From: Candidatus Stahliibacteriota bacterium
GTDB taxonomy: Bacteria; Hydrothermota; Tepidihabitantia; B3-TA06
DNA: 59,461 nucleotides
Direction of reading: 5' to 3'
Assembly: GCA_004375895.1 (NCBI GenBank)
Contig: SOJW01000051.1
Span: forward strand, 1-59,461
The translations under genes were made by a program, and so were the position numbers. The notes beneath the pieces are model-generated. The model saw only the letters and a list, made by a program, of their open reading frames with translations. It was not told the DNA's origin and did no database searches. Positions 31,466 to 39,598 of this stretch are shown here, piece by piece (position 1 is the first letter of the stretch; each line of letters starts with the position of its first letter).

Positions 31466-33679
31466 ATGCGTAAAAGCATAGTGCCTAAGACACTACTGAT
31501 CCTCGGGGTGCTGGCGCTGGCCGCGGTGCCGCTGTTCGGCCAATGGCACTCCGACTTCAGGGTCACCAACAACACCGGCGGAACATACACTGCCGCTTAC
31601 GGAGGCTGGGTCATCGCAGCTGACGACGCAAACGTCCATATCGCATATAAGGACAACACCAATGTCCTAAACTACTACGTCCGCTACTTCACCTTCCCAA
31701 TCGGAAGCCCTGCGGAAACACCCAACGGCGAAATGATAGGCGCCGACGACGGCGGCCACCACAACTCCATCCCAATCGCCATCCACGACGGCACAGTGGA
31801 CATCAGCTGGTATTCCCATCCCCTCTCCCATCTCTACACCCGCGAGAAGAACGGTTCCTGGGGTTCAATAATCGAGCACGGGGTAGACGTTGATTGCTGC
31901 TGCCCTGCCATCGCCTTTGATTCCGACGGCAACCTGCACAACGTGTTCAACCACTACAGTTCAACCACTGGCGATGCCAAAGGCCGCAGCGTATACTACC
32001 AGAGAAAGAATTCGGGCGCCAGCTCCTACTCCTCCCCGATCATGGCCTTCGATCCCCACTCGGACGGGGGTTCATCCTCTACCGAATACTTCGCCTACTA
32101 CCCCTCGATCTGCGTGACGTCCGACGACGCCCTTCACGTATCCGTTGCACACAACAACGGCAACCTTCTCAAGCATGTATGGAGCACCGACGGCGGGGCG
32201 ACCTGGAATAACGAGACCATAGGCGGAACAAACTTCGCTCGCTACGACCGTGGCACCTCGATCTGCCATGATAGTGACGACAACCTCTATATCGCCTACG
32301 CGGACCCCGGCAGTGCGTGTCAGGTCTACGTTGCCACCAACGCAAGCGGAAGCTGGGTCTCCACACAGGTAAGCGAGTATACCGGCAACTACGCCTACTG
32401 GCCCTCGATCTGCTGCGACACCTTCAATAACGTCTGGATTTCCTGGGACTCCCGCTGGGGTTCCGGTTCCATCTCGGAGACTCACTACAACAAGTATGAT
32501 GCCGTATCCGGCTCATGGGGATACGACCAGGCCTTGACCCTTAACGACGGCAAATACTCGCGTTACGCCAACTTTGCAGCCGATGAAAAGGGCAACGTGC
32601 ACATCTGCTGGACTGACAGCCGTGACGATAACAACTTCGAGGTCTACTACAACTGGTTCCTGGGCGACACCATCACGGACACCGTGCCGCCATCAGGGCG
32701 TGATCTTGCGATAGTTCGCATCCTTAAACCGCTGGGCAAGGTCGACAAGGTGCCGGTAACGCCAAGCGCGGTGATCGCCAACTTCGGCGGTGATGTTGAC
32801 TCCGGCTACGCCATGTGCCGGATTACCGGTCCGGGCGTCAACTACGACAAAGGCAACCTTGAGGGCATCGTCTACCTTGATGCAGGCGAAGAGGACGCCG
32901 TCTCCTTCCCGTCATGGACACCCCCTGGCTGGCCCGGCGACCGCTACAAGGTCGAAGTGACGGTCTACCTCTGGCCTGAGAAGACGATCGAGGACGACGA
33001 CCCTACAAACAACATCAAGGTCGAGTATGCCACAATCCAGAGCGCGGTCCAGGTTGATGCGATAGAGGTCGTAAAGCCTGAGGAAGGCAGCGTGGTGGAC
33101 AGTATGACGCCTGAGGCCAACTTCAAGAGCGTAGGCACAGAGGCGGCTGAAAACTTCTACTGCTACTGCGAGATCGTATCTCAGGGCTATCACACCGCCG
33201 ACTACCTCGACAGCGTGCCGGTGGCCAATCTTGATCCGGAAGAGACCACTAACATCACGTTTGCCGAGTGGGTCTGCGACGACAGCCTGCCCTACATAGC
33301 GACGTTCTTTGCCGCGATTCCTGGTGCGACCCACACCCTGCTCGGTAGAAAATTGTTCGTAGTGTTCCAGGGCACGCCGTTAGTCGGCGTTGCCGAGGAA
33401 GTCGATGCGCTTCGTATAGAGGTAACCGGTCCCAACCCGTTCTGCTCAGGCACCCTTGTGAGCTACTCGGTTGGCTATCCTATCTCAACTACGATTCGGG
33501 TCTACGACGTAACAGGCAAGGTAGTTCGCACCCTTCATGCAGGCGAGCTTTCCGGCTCCGGTTCCCTTTACTGGGACGGCACCGACGACGCTGGTGCCGA
33601 GCTTGCAGGCGGTCTCTACTTCATCCGTATCATCACCCCCGGCTTCACCAAAACCGCCAAGGTGGTGCTGCTGCACTAA
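31466..33679 (+). CDS. Secreted BNR/sialidase-like repeat protein with C-terminal sorting domain
   Basis: 737 residues from the ATG at 31466 (GCCAAGGAGGG upstream), starting with a signal peptide (KTLLILGVLALAAVPLFG). Residues of about 30-400 hold repeated propeller-like blades (HVSVAHNNGNL, VWSTDGGATWNNE, NVWISWDSRWGSG, NVHICWTDSRDDNNFEVYY) as in exo-sialidase-like folds. Two CARDB-like Ig domains follow (about 410-620), then a C-terminal domain with TIRVYDVTGKVVRTLHAG, GLYFIRI and TKTAKVVLLH. This end is like the type-A signal used by type IX secretion, though no T9SS gene is in the window. The Asp-box residues for sialidase catalysis are not evident. A frame-open stretch upstream to 31298 is discussed as a finding. 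Confidence 0.85.
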   Translation: MRKSIVPKTLLILGVLALAAVPLFGQWHSDFRVTNNTGGTYTAAYGGWVIAADDANVHIAYKDNTNVLNYYVRYFTFPIGSPAETPNGEMIGADDGGHHNSIPIAIHDGTVDISWYSHPLSHLYTREKNGSWGSIIEHGVDVDCCCPAIAFDSDGNLHNVFNHYSSTTGDAKGRSVYYQRKNSGASSYSSPIMAFDPHSDGGSSSTEYFAYYPSICVTSDDALHVSVAHNNGNLLKHVWSTDGGATWNNETIGGTNFARYDRGTSICHDSDDNLYIAYADPGSACQVYVATNASGSWVSTQVSEYTGNYAYWPSICCDTFNNVWISWDSRWGSGSISETHYNKYDAVSGSWGYDQALTLNDGKYSRYANFAADEKGNVHICWTDSRDDNNFEVYYNWFLGDTITDTVPPSGRDLAIVRILKPLGKVDKVPVTPSAVIANFGGDVDSGYAMCRITGPGVNYDKGNLEGIVYLDAGEEDAVSFPSWTPPGWPGDRYKVEVTVYLWPEKTIEDDDPTNNIKVEYATIQSAVQVDAIEVVKPEEGSVVDSMTPEANFKSVGTEAAENFYCYCEIVSQGYHTADYLDSVPVANLDPEETTNITFAEWVCDDSLPYIATFFAAIPGATHTLLGRKLFVVFQGTPLVGVAEEVDALRIEVTGPNPFCSGTLVSYSVGYPISTTIRVYDVTGKVVRTLHAGELSGSGSLYWDGTDDAGAELAGGLYFIRIITPGFTKTAKVVLLH

Positions 33680-33707
33680 TCCGAGAAACTTTCTATACTG
33701 TAAGAAA

Positions 33708-33735
33708 AGGTGACCTCGCGGCCACCTACTTTTTA
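33708..33735 (+). terminator. Intrinsic terminator of the propeller-protein gene
   Basis: AGGTGACC, loop TCGC, GGCCACCT (one mismatch), then ACTTTTT. Confidence 0.65.
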
Positions 33736-33799
33736 TGCTCGCTCTTACAATTTGCTACTTTAGATTCTCACATAGGCTGCTGAGTATCCGCATGGTGTG

Positions 33800-34912
33800 T
33801 TACTGCGTGTTGCGGGTGTGTTGCGGGTTTGTTCCGGGTAGAATCTCCTCCAAGGATGCGATCAAACGCTTGTTCTGCTCGGGTGTACCGATGGTTATGC
33901 GCAGTGCATCCTTATCTCCCACGGGTCTCACGATGATCCCACGACGCTCAAGCGCCTTGTAGATGGGTCCGGTCTCGCATGGAAAGCGCACGAAGACAAA
34001 GTTCCCGTAAGGGGGGATATACTCGAGCCCAAGCCGTTCAAACTCCTTGGCCAGATACATCTTGCCCGTTTCGTTGAGCGCCCGGCTTTCGTCCACGTGT
34101 TTCTCATCATCCAACGCCGCCAGAGCCGCTATCTGAGCCGGACGGTTTACCGAGAAGGGCAGGCGAACCTTTGACAGCGCATGGATGATCTCAGGATTTG
34201 CGAACCCGTAGCCGACTCGGAGCCCGGCAAGCCCGTATATCTTCGAGAAGGTGCGCAGCACCAGAACGTTGCGGCCCGCGTGGACGTAGTGAAGAGACCG
34301 GGGGTAGTCCATGCTGCCGATGTACTCATAATAAGCTTCATCAAGGACCACGAGCACATGATCAGGCACGCGCTCGATGAAGGCATCCATCTGGCTGCGC
34401 GAGATAACCGAGCCAAGCGGGTTGTTAGGGTTATCTATGAAGATGATCTTCGTTTTATCCGTAATAGCTGCAAGTATCGCCTCCAGGTCGTGCTTGTAAT
34501 CCTTTACGGGTATCTTAACCGGCACTGCGCCTGCGATGTGAGCGGCGATAGGGTACATGATGAAGCTTACCTCACTCATGATAACTTCGTCATTCGGTTC
34601 AAGGCAGGCAAGTGCCGCCTGGAGGATGATTTCCACCGAGCCGTTGCCCACGGTGATATAATCCGGCGGGGTCTCGTGGATTTCGGAGAGGCGGTTAATC
34701 AGCTCGTAACAGGAGTTATCAGGGTATAGATTGACTTCGTCCAATGCGTGCGAAAGGGCGGCCAGCGCGTTTGGGGAAGCGCCGAGAGGGTTCTCATTCG
34801 AAGCGAGTTTTATGATCTCCCCTGTGATCCCGTATTCCCGTACCAGTTGCTCGATCGGCTTGCCCGGCTTATAGGGCTGGATGCGTTCGAGCGAGGGGCG
34901 AGTCTTGAGCAC
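33800..34912 (-). CDS. hisC: Histidinol-phosphate aminotransferase
   Basis: 370 residues with the GTG start at 34912. It transfers an amino group to imidazole-acetol phosphate in histidine synthesis, using PLP. Family marks: LASNENPLGASPNA, the IDNPNNPLG loop, LDEAYYEYIG, and the PLP Lys in LRTFSKIYGLAGLRVGYG. I chose the GTG because GGAGG lies 5 bases before it and the promoter's -10 box (34944-34949) ends only 1 base before the ATG at 34942, so that ATG would fall upstream of the transcription start. No other his gene is in the window. Confidence 0.95.
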   Translation of the reverse strand: MLKTRPSLERIQPYKPGKPIEQLVREYGITGEIIKLASNENPLGASPNALAALSHALDEVNLYPDNSCYELINRLSEIHETPPDYITVGNGSVEIILQAALACLEPNDEVIMSEVSFIMYPIAAHIAGAVPVKIPVKDYKHDLEAILAAITDKTKIIFIDNPNNPLGSVISRSQMDAFIERVPDHVLVVLDEAYYEYIGSMDYPRSLHYVHAGRNVLVLRTFSKIYGLAGLRVGYGFANPEIIHALSKVRLPFSVNRPAQIAALAALDDEKHVDESRALNETGKMYLAKEFERLGLEYIPPYGNFVFVRFPCETGPIYKALERRGIIVRPVGDKDALRITIGTPEQNKRLIASLEEILPGTNPQHTRNTQ

Positions 34913-34943
34913 TGAGACCTCCGGGTAGTTATTCTTTTTCATG

Positions 34944-34971
34944 ACTATACAGGTTAAAATCCGGCTGTCAA
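34944..34971 (-). promoter_or_regulatory. hisC promoter
   Basis: TTGACA (34971-34966), 16-base spacer, TATAGT (34949-34944). The expected transcript starts near 34937 and has a short leader with GGAGG. Confidence 0.75.
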
Positions 34972-34982
34972 GTTCATGGGGC

Positions 34983-35010
34983 TTGACAAATGCTGTTTTG
35001 GGAGTAACTT
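34983..35010 (+). promoter_or_regulatory. Possible promoter of the secreted-protein gene at 35074
   Basis: TTGACA (34983-34988), 16-base spacer, TAACTT (35005-35010). It diverges from the hisC promoter. The -10 match is weak but fits TAnnnT. Confidence 0.45.
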
Positions 35011-35073
35011 TATACGTTAACCCTTTGTGGCTGTCCGCCATCTTGGAGGCGGACGGCGCCAAAAAGGAGGCAC

Positions 35074-36696
35074 ATGATGCGTAAACTAAGTCTTATCCTT
35101 ATATTGACGGGTGTAGTGCTTGCAGCCGCTCCGCGGTACGCTGAGCTGACACCTCAGGTATCATCGGGTTATCCTCTTTTGAGCGAGGTTACCGATGAAC
35201 CTGCCGCTTTCTGGTATCTTTGGTGGACCGGGACGGGTAATGTTTCCGACTTCCTGGTTTGCAATGCCATGCAGGGCGGCGTTTTTTCACGGCACATTCT
35301 GGATGAGCATCTGTACGAAGGTTTGCCCGCCTACTACTCAATAAATCAATATCCTGATGTTCGGGGTAATAACGGCGAGTACCCGGCCGGATCCAGGCAG
35401 TTCTACCTTTACGCTATGGGCTTCTGGTTCGGTGCCTTAGATCAGGGTACGCCGAATGTCTCGAAGGCAGCTTTCCACAGCGATATGGGCGGGATGAGCG
35501 TTCCCGAGATGGAGGTAGTCGATAGGGACACTGTCGGGCTTTACTTCAGCAATATGCTTATCCCTGAGGGATACGGTCTTGAGGGCGAAGGAGATCGTCT
35601 CTTTGCCCGCCCAGGAGAAACCCCGAAGCCGTATCAGGTCCTCTGGCCGTTTGCAGATACTGCGCTTAACAAGAATCGTCCACCTGAAAGTCAGCTTGAT
35701 CCCTCGAAAGGAGACGTCGTTTCTCACGAGGATACCTATGCGGTAGGCGGTGATTGGATACCGCTTGATGACGCAACCACGATTTGGGTTCCGTCTGATC
35801 CAGAAATTGACGCCTACGATAACCAAGGACTGGGCATCCGTGTGGAGCAGAGAAGCTACGCCTGGAGGAGGAGTGCGTTGGTCAACGTGATCGTTCTTAA
35901 CTACAAGATACGTAACATGAACGAGCACGTGCTCCAGGCACCTTACTTCGGCTACTTCGTAGACCCGGATATTGGCACTGACATGGATGACGTTGCCGAC
36001 TTTGATGCCTCGAGGGACCTCGGATATGCTTATGATGCCGATGGCTCCGAATCTGGATGGGGTACTCCGGCGGGTTACGTCGGCGTTGTCCTGGTCGAGA
36101 CCCCGGGTGATGTAGGAGCTACTGGTTTTGAGGCGTGGCCTAATGACTCTGTTGCAGACTATTTCACAAACTGGGGTCAGGACAGCTTGAAGTATGAGCA
36201 CCTGAAGGCCACCGATTTCGAGACCTGGGATGATCCGGAAGACGTAAGAATACTCCTTAAATCCGGTCCCTATCCGGATATGGCGCCTGACGACGAGTAC
36301 GATTACACCCTGGCCGTGGTGTTTGCTGAGACCCTAAGTGAGCTCCAGGCAAATGCGGATGCGGTCAAAGCGGCGTTTGCAGAGGGTTTCCCCTGGATCG
36401 GGATAGAAGAGCAAAAAACCACAAGTCCTACCGATCCTCTTAAACTGAACCTTACCACCGCAAACATCTCGGATGGCTTGATTGGTCTTCGCTACTCCCT
36501 GCCCCATGCCTCAGACATCAATATCTCTGTCTTCGACGCCACGGGACGCAGGATCGAAACCTTAAAGCAAGGACATACCCTTGCAGGAGCAGGCGAGATT
36601 GCCTGGAACGCATCGGCTGTCCCTTCAGGCGTCTACTTCGTTCGGCTTTCTGCTTGTGGCTCCTCCTGCACCGAACGGGTGGTGATCGTCAGATAA
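35074..36696 (+). CDS. Secreted protein of unknown function with C-terminal sorting domain
   Basis: 540 residues. Signal peptide (LSLILILTGVVLAAA), then a large domain without known motif but rich in Asp, Tyr and Trp (AAFWYLWWTGTG, MGFWFGAL, WIPLDDATTIWVPSDPE). The region ALVNVIVLNYKIRNMNEHVLQAPYFGYFVDPDIG followed by DDVADFDASRDLGYAYD is Asp-rich and may bind calcium. The last 85 residues form the FlgD-like sorting domain (INISVFDATGRRIETLKQG, SGVYFVRL, TERVVIVR). Start ATG, with a second ATG directly behind, follows AAAAGGAGGCAC. It lies alone between hisC and a strong terminator. Confidence 0.82.
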   Translation: MMRKLSLILILTGVVLAAAPRYAELTPQVSSGYPLLSEVTDEPAAFWYLWWTGTGNVSDFLVCNAMQGGVFSRHILDEHLYEGLPAYYSINQYPDVRGNNGEYPAGSRQFYLYAMGFWFGALDQGTPNVSKAAFHSDMGGMSVPEMEVVDRDTVGLYFSNMLIPEGYGLEGEGDRLFARPGETPKPYQVLWPFADTALNKNRPPESQLDPSKGDVVSHEDTYAVGGDWIPLDDATTIWVPSDPEIDAYDNQGLGIRVEQRSYAWRRSALVNVIVLNYKIRNMNEHVLQAPYFGYFVDPDIGTDMDDVADFDASRDLGYAYDADGSESGWGTPAGYVGVVLVETPGDVGATGFEAWPNDSVADYFTNWGQDSLKYEHLKATDFETWDDPEDVRILLKSGPYPDMAPDDEYDYTLAVVFAETLSELQANADAVKAAFAEGFPWIGIEEQKTTSPTDPLKLNLTTANISDGLIGLRYSLPHASDINISVFDATGRRIETLKQGHTLAGAGEIAWNASAVPSGVYFVRLSACGSSCTERVVIVR

Positions 36697-36716
36697 CCGA
36701 AATTCTGCAATCATTT

Positions 36717-36748
36717 GGAGCGAAGCGAAAGGCTTCGCTCCTTTTTTT
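36717..36748 (+). terminator. Intrinsic terminator
   Basis: Perfect 10-base-pair stem GGAGCGAAGC, loop GAAAG, GCTTCGCTCC and seven T. It ends the secreted-protein transcript. Confidence 0.9.
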
Positions 36749-36753
36749 CCCCC

Positions 36754-36786
36754 TGCGATCTTTTCGCCTTAAGCGAAAAGGAGCAT
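36754..36786 (+). repeat. REP-like element A
   Basis: TGCGATC-TTTTCGC-cttaa-GCGAAAA-GGAGCAT. The flanks are identical to the copies at 7689 and 12206; the stem has compensatory changes. Confidence 0.75.
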
Positions 36787-36796
36787 ATTATTTTGC

Positions 36797-36824
36797 TTGA
36801 CAACATCCCCCATGTGCTTATCCT
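36797..36824 (+). promoter_or_regulatory. nfeD-slipin promoter
   Basis: TTGACA (36797-36802), 16-base spacer, TATCCT (36819-36824), 79 bases before the ATG at 36904. Confidence 0.6.
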
Positions 36825-36903
36825 TGGATGTTGAATAAACTCGTAGGGAACGTTGTAATCTGGATAGTATGGAACTTCCCGAAAACACCTCGGAGGTTTG
36901 CTG

Positions 36904-37356
36904 ATGGAGCTTGCATATAAGATAGTTCCTTTTGTTTGGGTGGGGCTGGCGGTTTTGTTCCTTGTGGGTGAGATCTTCACCGAGGGCTTTGCCCTGATGT
37001 GGTTCGGTATAGGAGCGGCCGTTGGTGCGGTGCTTGCTTTCCTCAAGCTTCCGTTCTGGCTGCAGATCCTTGCCGCCCTTGTGGTCGCAAGCGTCCTTTT
37101 CGCCCTCTCACGGGTGTTCTTCAAGCGGGTAACGCGGCGCGCTTCCCAGCAGGGTGTGGCCGCGGACCGCATGATCGGCAAGACCGGTGTGGTTATAGAG
37201 CGCATCGATCCCGTGACGGCCAAGGGGATGGTGCGGGTGGCAAAGGAGGAGTGGCGCGCGGATAGTGAAAACGATGCGCCAATCGAGGCGGGCACCGTGG
37301 TTGAGGTAGTCCGCCTTGAAGGCGTTCATCTGGTAGTAAAACCAAAGGAGGATTAA
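36904..37356 (+). CDS. NfeD-like membrane protein
   Basis: 150 residues. Three membrane helices (about 8-28, 30-46, 52-70) are followed by an OB-fold domain (about 88-148: MIGKTGVVIERIDPVTAKGMVRVAKEEWRADS shortened, and GTVVEVVRLEGVHLVV). This is the short NfeD form without a ClpP-like protease. NfeD proteins partner the SPFH protein encoded next to them in membrane microdomains. Start ATG follows GGAGG; one base separates its stop from the slipin start. Confidence 0.92.
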   Translation: MELAYKIVPFVWVGLAVLFLVGEIFTEGFALMWFGIGAAVGAVLAFLKLPFWLQILAALVVASVLFALSRVFFKRVTRRASQQGVAADRMIGKTGVVIERIDPVTAKGMVRVAKEEWRADSENDAPIEAGTVVEVVRLEGVHLVVKPKED

Positions 37357-37357
37357 A

Positions 37358-38329
37358 ATGGGTGTATGGGCTGTAGTCTTGCTTATAATCGTAGGGGTCT
37401 TCCTGTTTATCGTAATCCTGGCCTCTTTGCGCATCATTCGTCCCTGGCAGAAGGCGCTTATCGAACGTCTGGGCCGTTATCAACGGACGGCCGATTCCGG
37501 TCTGACGATGCTTGTCCCGTTCATCGAAAGGCTTACCCGGGTGGATATGCGCGAGCAGGTGGTTGACGTTCCGCCCCAGGAGGTAATCACCGCGGACAAC
37601 GTGGTTGTTACCGTGGATGCGGTTATCTACTACGAGGTAACCGATCCTGTAAAGGTTGTCTATAACGTTAAAGACTTCCGTTTGGCGGCAGTCAAGCTTG
37701 CTCAGACCAACCTGAGAAATGTGATTGGTGATTTTACGCTCGACAAGTCGCTTACATCCCGCGAGTCCATAAACACCAAGCTGCGCGAGGTTCTTGACGA
37801 TGCGACCGACAAGTGGGGAATCAAGGTAACCCGTGTTGAGCTACAGCGCATCGATCCTCCGCGCGACGTTACCGACGCCATGCACAAGCAGATGCGCGCG
37901 GAGCGTGAGCGCCGCGCCATGGTTCTGGAGGCCAAGGGTATCAAGGAAGCGACCATCAACAAGGCCGAGGGTGATAGGCAAGCCCGCATCCTGAAGGCCG
38001 AGGGTGAGAAGCAGTCGGCCATCCTTCGCGCCGAGGGTGAGGCACAGGCCATCGAACGGGTTTCTAAGGCGGAGCGGTTCAAGAAGATCGCCATCGCCGA
38101 GGGCGAGGCACAGGCGGTCAAGAACGTCTTTTCGGCCATTCATGAAGGCGATCCCACCAACGACCTCATAGCTATCAAGTATATTGAAGCCCTGCAGGTC
38201 ATAGCGCAGGGTAAGGCGAATAAGGTATTCCTTCCTTACGAGGTCTCGAACGTTATGGCCTCTATTGCAGGCATAGCCGAGCTGTTCAAGGACAAAAAGA
38301 TAGCGCCCGAGGCCGAAAAGAAGAAGTAA
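37358..38329 (+). CDS. SPFH/band 7 protein, paraslipin
   Basis: 323 residues. One N-terminal membrane helix (about 4-24), then the band-7 domain (about 27-190: IRPWQKALIERLGRYQRTADSG, MREQVVDVPPQEVITADNVVV), and a long coiled coil with repeated AEG units (KAEGDRQARILKAEGEK, RAEGEAQAIE). It forms oligomeric membrane scaffolds; paraslipins pair with NfeD, as here. ATG is preceded by AAAGGAGGATTAAA at the nfeD end. No protease domain is present. Confidence 0.93.
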   Translation: MGVWAVVLLIIVGVFLFIVILASLRIIRPWQKALIERLGRYQRTADSGLTMLVPFIERLTRVDMREQVVDVPPQEVITADNVVVTVDAVIYYEVTDPVKVVYNVKDFRLAAVKLAQTNLRNVIGDFTLDKSLTSRESINTKLREVLDDATDKWGIKVTRVELQRIDPPRDVTDAMHKQMRAERERRAMVLEAKGIKEATINKAEGDRQARILKAEGEKQSAILRAEGEAQAIERVSKAERFKKIAIAEGEAQAVKNVFSAIHEGDPTNDLIAIKYIEALQVIAQGKANKVFLPYEVSNVMASIAGIAELFKDKKIAPEAEKKK

Positions 38330-38401
38330 GACAGTAAAAACTCCATCCGATAGGCGGTCCTCAAATGCTGTGGGGTTGCTTTCTTTTTGGTTGGACAGGG
38401 G

Positions 38402-38430
38402 TTGACGTGTGCTGAAATTCGATAATAATT
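38402..38430 (+). promoter_or_regulatory. Weak promoter of the NYN gene
   Basis: TTGACG (38402-38407) with an AT-rich -10 region (GATAATAATT, 38421-38430); the exact hexamer is unclear (N15 TAATAA or N17 ATAATT). About 95 bases separate it from the ATG. Confidence 0.4.
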
Positions 38431-38522
38431 GATGGTAGAGTGTCGTTTCGGCGGCGAGTAGAACCGGACCGGCATTTAGCGTTAGTTGAAAGGATACAAC
38501 AAGATGTTTAGCTTAAGGAGAG

Positions 38523-39185
38523 ATGATGCTTGAACGTAGTGGAAAGAAGGAGATGGTAAGAGTGGCGGTGTTTTACGACGGCGGCTATCTCAACGAGGTA
38601 AGTAACTACTACAAATTTTATCACCAAAGGCAATCGCGAATATCGATATACGGGATTCATGAGTTCATCCGCCAAAGGGTCGCCGGGAAGGAGGGTGTTG
38701 ATGTAGCCCGTGTGCATATTGTAGAGGCCCACTACTTCCGCGGGCGCTTCAGCGCCGAGGCCGCGGATCAGGCGGGCAAGCTCAAGGCGGAGAGGATGTT
38801 TGACGACGTTCTTATCCGTGCAGGGATTGTTCAGCACTACCTTCCGGTAGATGAACGCTCCTTCAGGCCTCAGGAGAAGGGCATAGACGTCTGGCTCTCG
38901 CTTGAGGCGTTCGATCTTGCTGTGCACAAGAAGCTTGATGTGGTGGCTCTATTGGGCTGTGACGGTGACTACGTGCCTCTGGTGCGCAAACTCAACGGTA
39001 TCGGGACAAGGGCTCTCCTTTTAGCCTGGGACTTTCAGTACACCATGCCGGACGGCAACGAACGTGAAACCCGGACCTCCCGTGCCCTGATTAACGAGGC
39101 CACCTATCCCCTTATGATGCACGAGGAGATTGACGAGGCCATCGCTAAGGGTGATGAATCCATAGACATACTTTTTATAGACTAG
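38523..39185 (+). CDS. NYN-domain (LabA/DUF88-like) putative ribonuclease
   Basis: 220 residues. The NYN fold is PIN-related and binds metal through acidic residues. They are visible in VAVFYDGGYLNEV (Asp19), EKGIDVWLSLEAFDLAVHKK and LLGCDGDYVPLVRKLN; the last reads the typical GDSD/GDGDY loop. Family members act in RNA turnover or protection, but the substrate is unknown. Start is the first of two ATGs after TAAGGAG. It is a single-gene unit with a perfect 14-base-pair hairpin 5 bases after the stop. Confidence 0.88.
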   Translation: MMLERSGKKEMVRVAVFYDGGYLNEVSNYYKFYHQRQSRISIYGIHEFIRQRVAGKEGVDVARVHIVEAHYFRGRFSAEAADQAGKLKAERMFDDVLIRAGIVQHYLPVDERSFRPQEKGIDVWLSLEAFDLAVHKKLDVVALLGCDGDYVPLVRKLNGIGTRALLLAWDFQYTMPDGNERETRTSRALINEATYPLMMHEEIDEAIAKGDESIDILFID

Positions 39186-39190
39186 TATTA

Positions 39191-39226
39191 CCCCAGACTT
39201 TTGCAACGCAAAAGTCTGGGGACCCC
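39191..39226. repeat. Family-B hairpin after the NYN gene
   Basis: CCCCAGACTTTTGC-aac-GCAAAAGTCTGGGG followed by ACCCC. The 14-base-pair stem is perfect. It could end or stabilise the NYN mRNA but lacks a T run. Confidence 0.75.
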
Positions 39227-39254
39227 GATGGTCAATCAGAGAGAAGCCAGGGTG

Positions 39255-39598
39255 CTAACATATATCTTCTAAGAGCTTTTCTCCACCCGCCTTCATCTCT
39301 TCCGCAGAGAAGCATTTAACATCGGAGTTCTTGAGTGCAGATAGGCTGATAGAATTAGCTCCCCGGCACAATTTTACGATTCGATGCCTCGAGAGGCCAG
39401 CCTTGCAGGTAAGCGGATGCTTTAACTTCGATCTTGATTCCGAAAGTTATTCATTCGCATATCGCTGAACGCCCACTTCCAGAAATCAAGCATTGTGGAG
39501 CGAGGCAGTTTCTCATCCCCTATGCGCAGGGACGAGGAATGAGAGACGGGTTTTAGTGCAGGAGGTTCCTGGTAGTTATTTTCGTTTATTTGGTGTGT
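39255..39598 (-). pseudogene. Frameshifted, deleted remnant of a conserved hypothetical protein
   Basis: Three minus-strand frames read in succession give protein-like text: LRIGDEKLPRSTMLDFWKWAF with SDMRMNNFRNQ, then IEVKASAYLQGWPLEASNRKI, then SISLSALKNSDVKCFSAEEM. I recall a family in which LPRSTLLDFWRWAFSDLxxNN is followed, after about 40 residues, by a nuclease-like IEVKASAYLQSW. Here that middle is missing and at least two frame changes occur. It lies directly behind the ThyX-like gene. The family's function is unknown to me. Confidence 0.6.
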
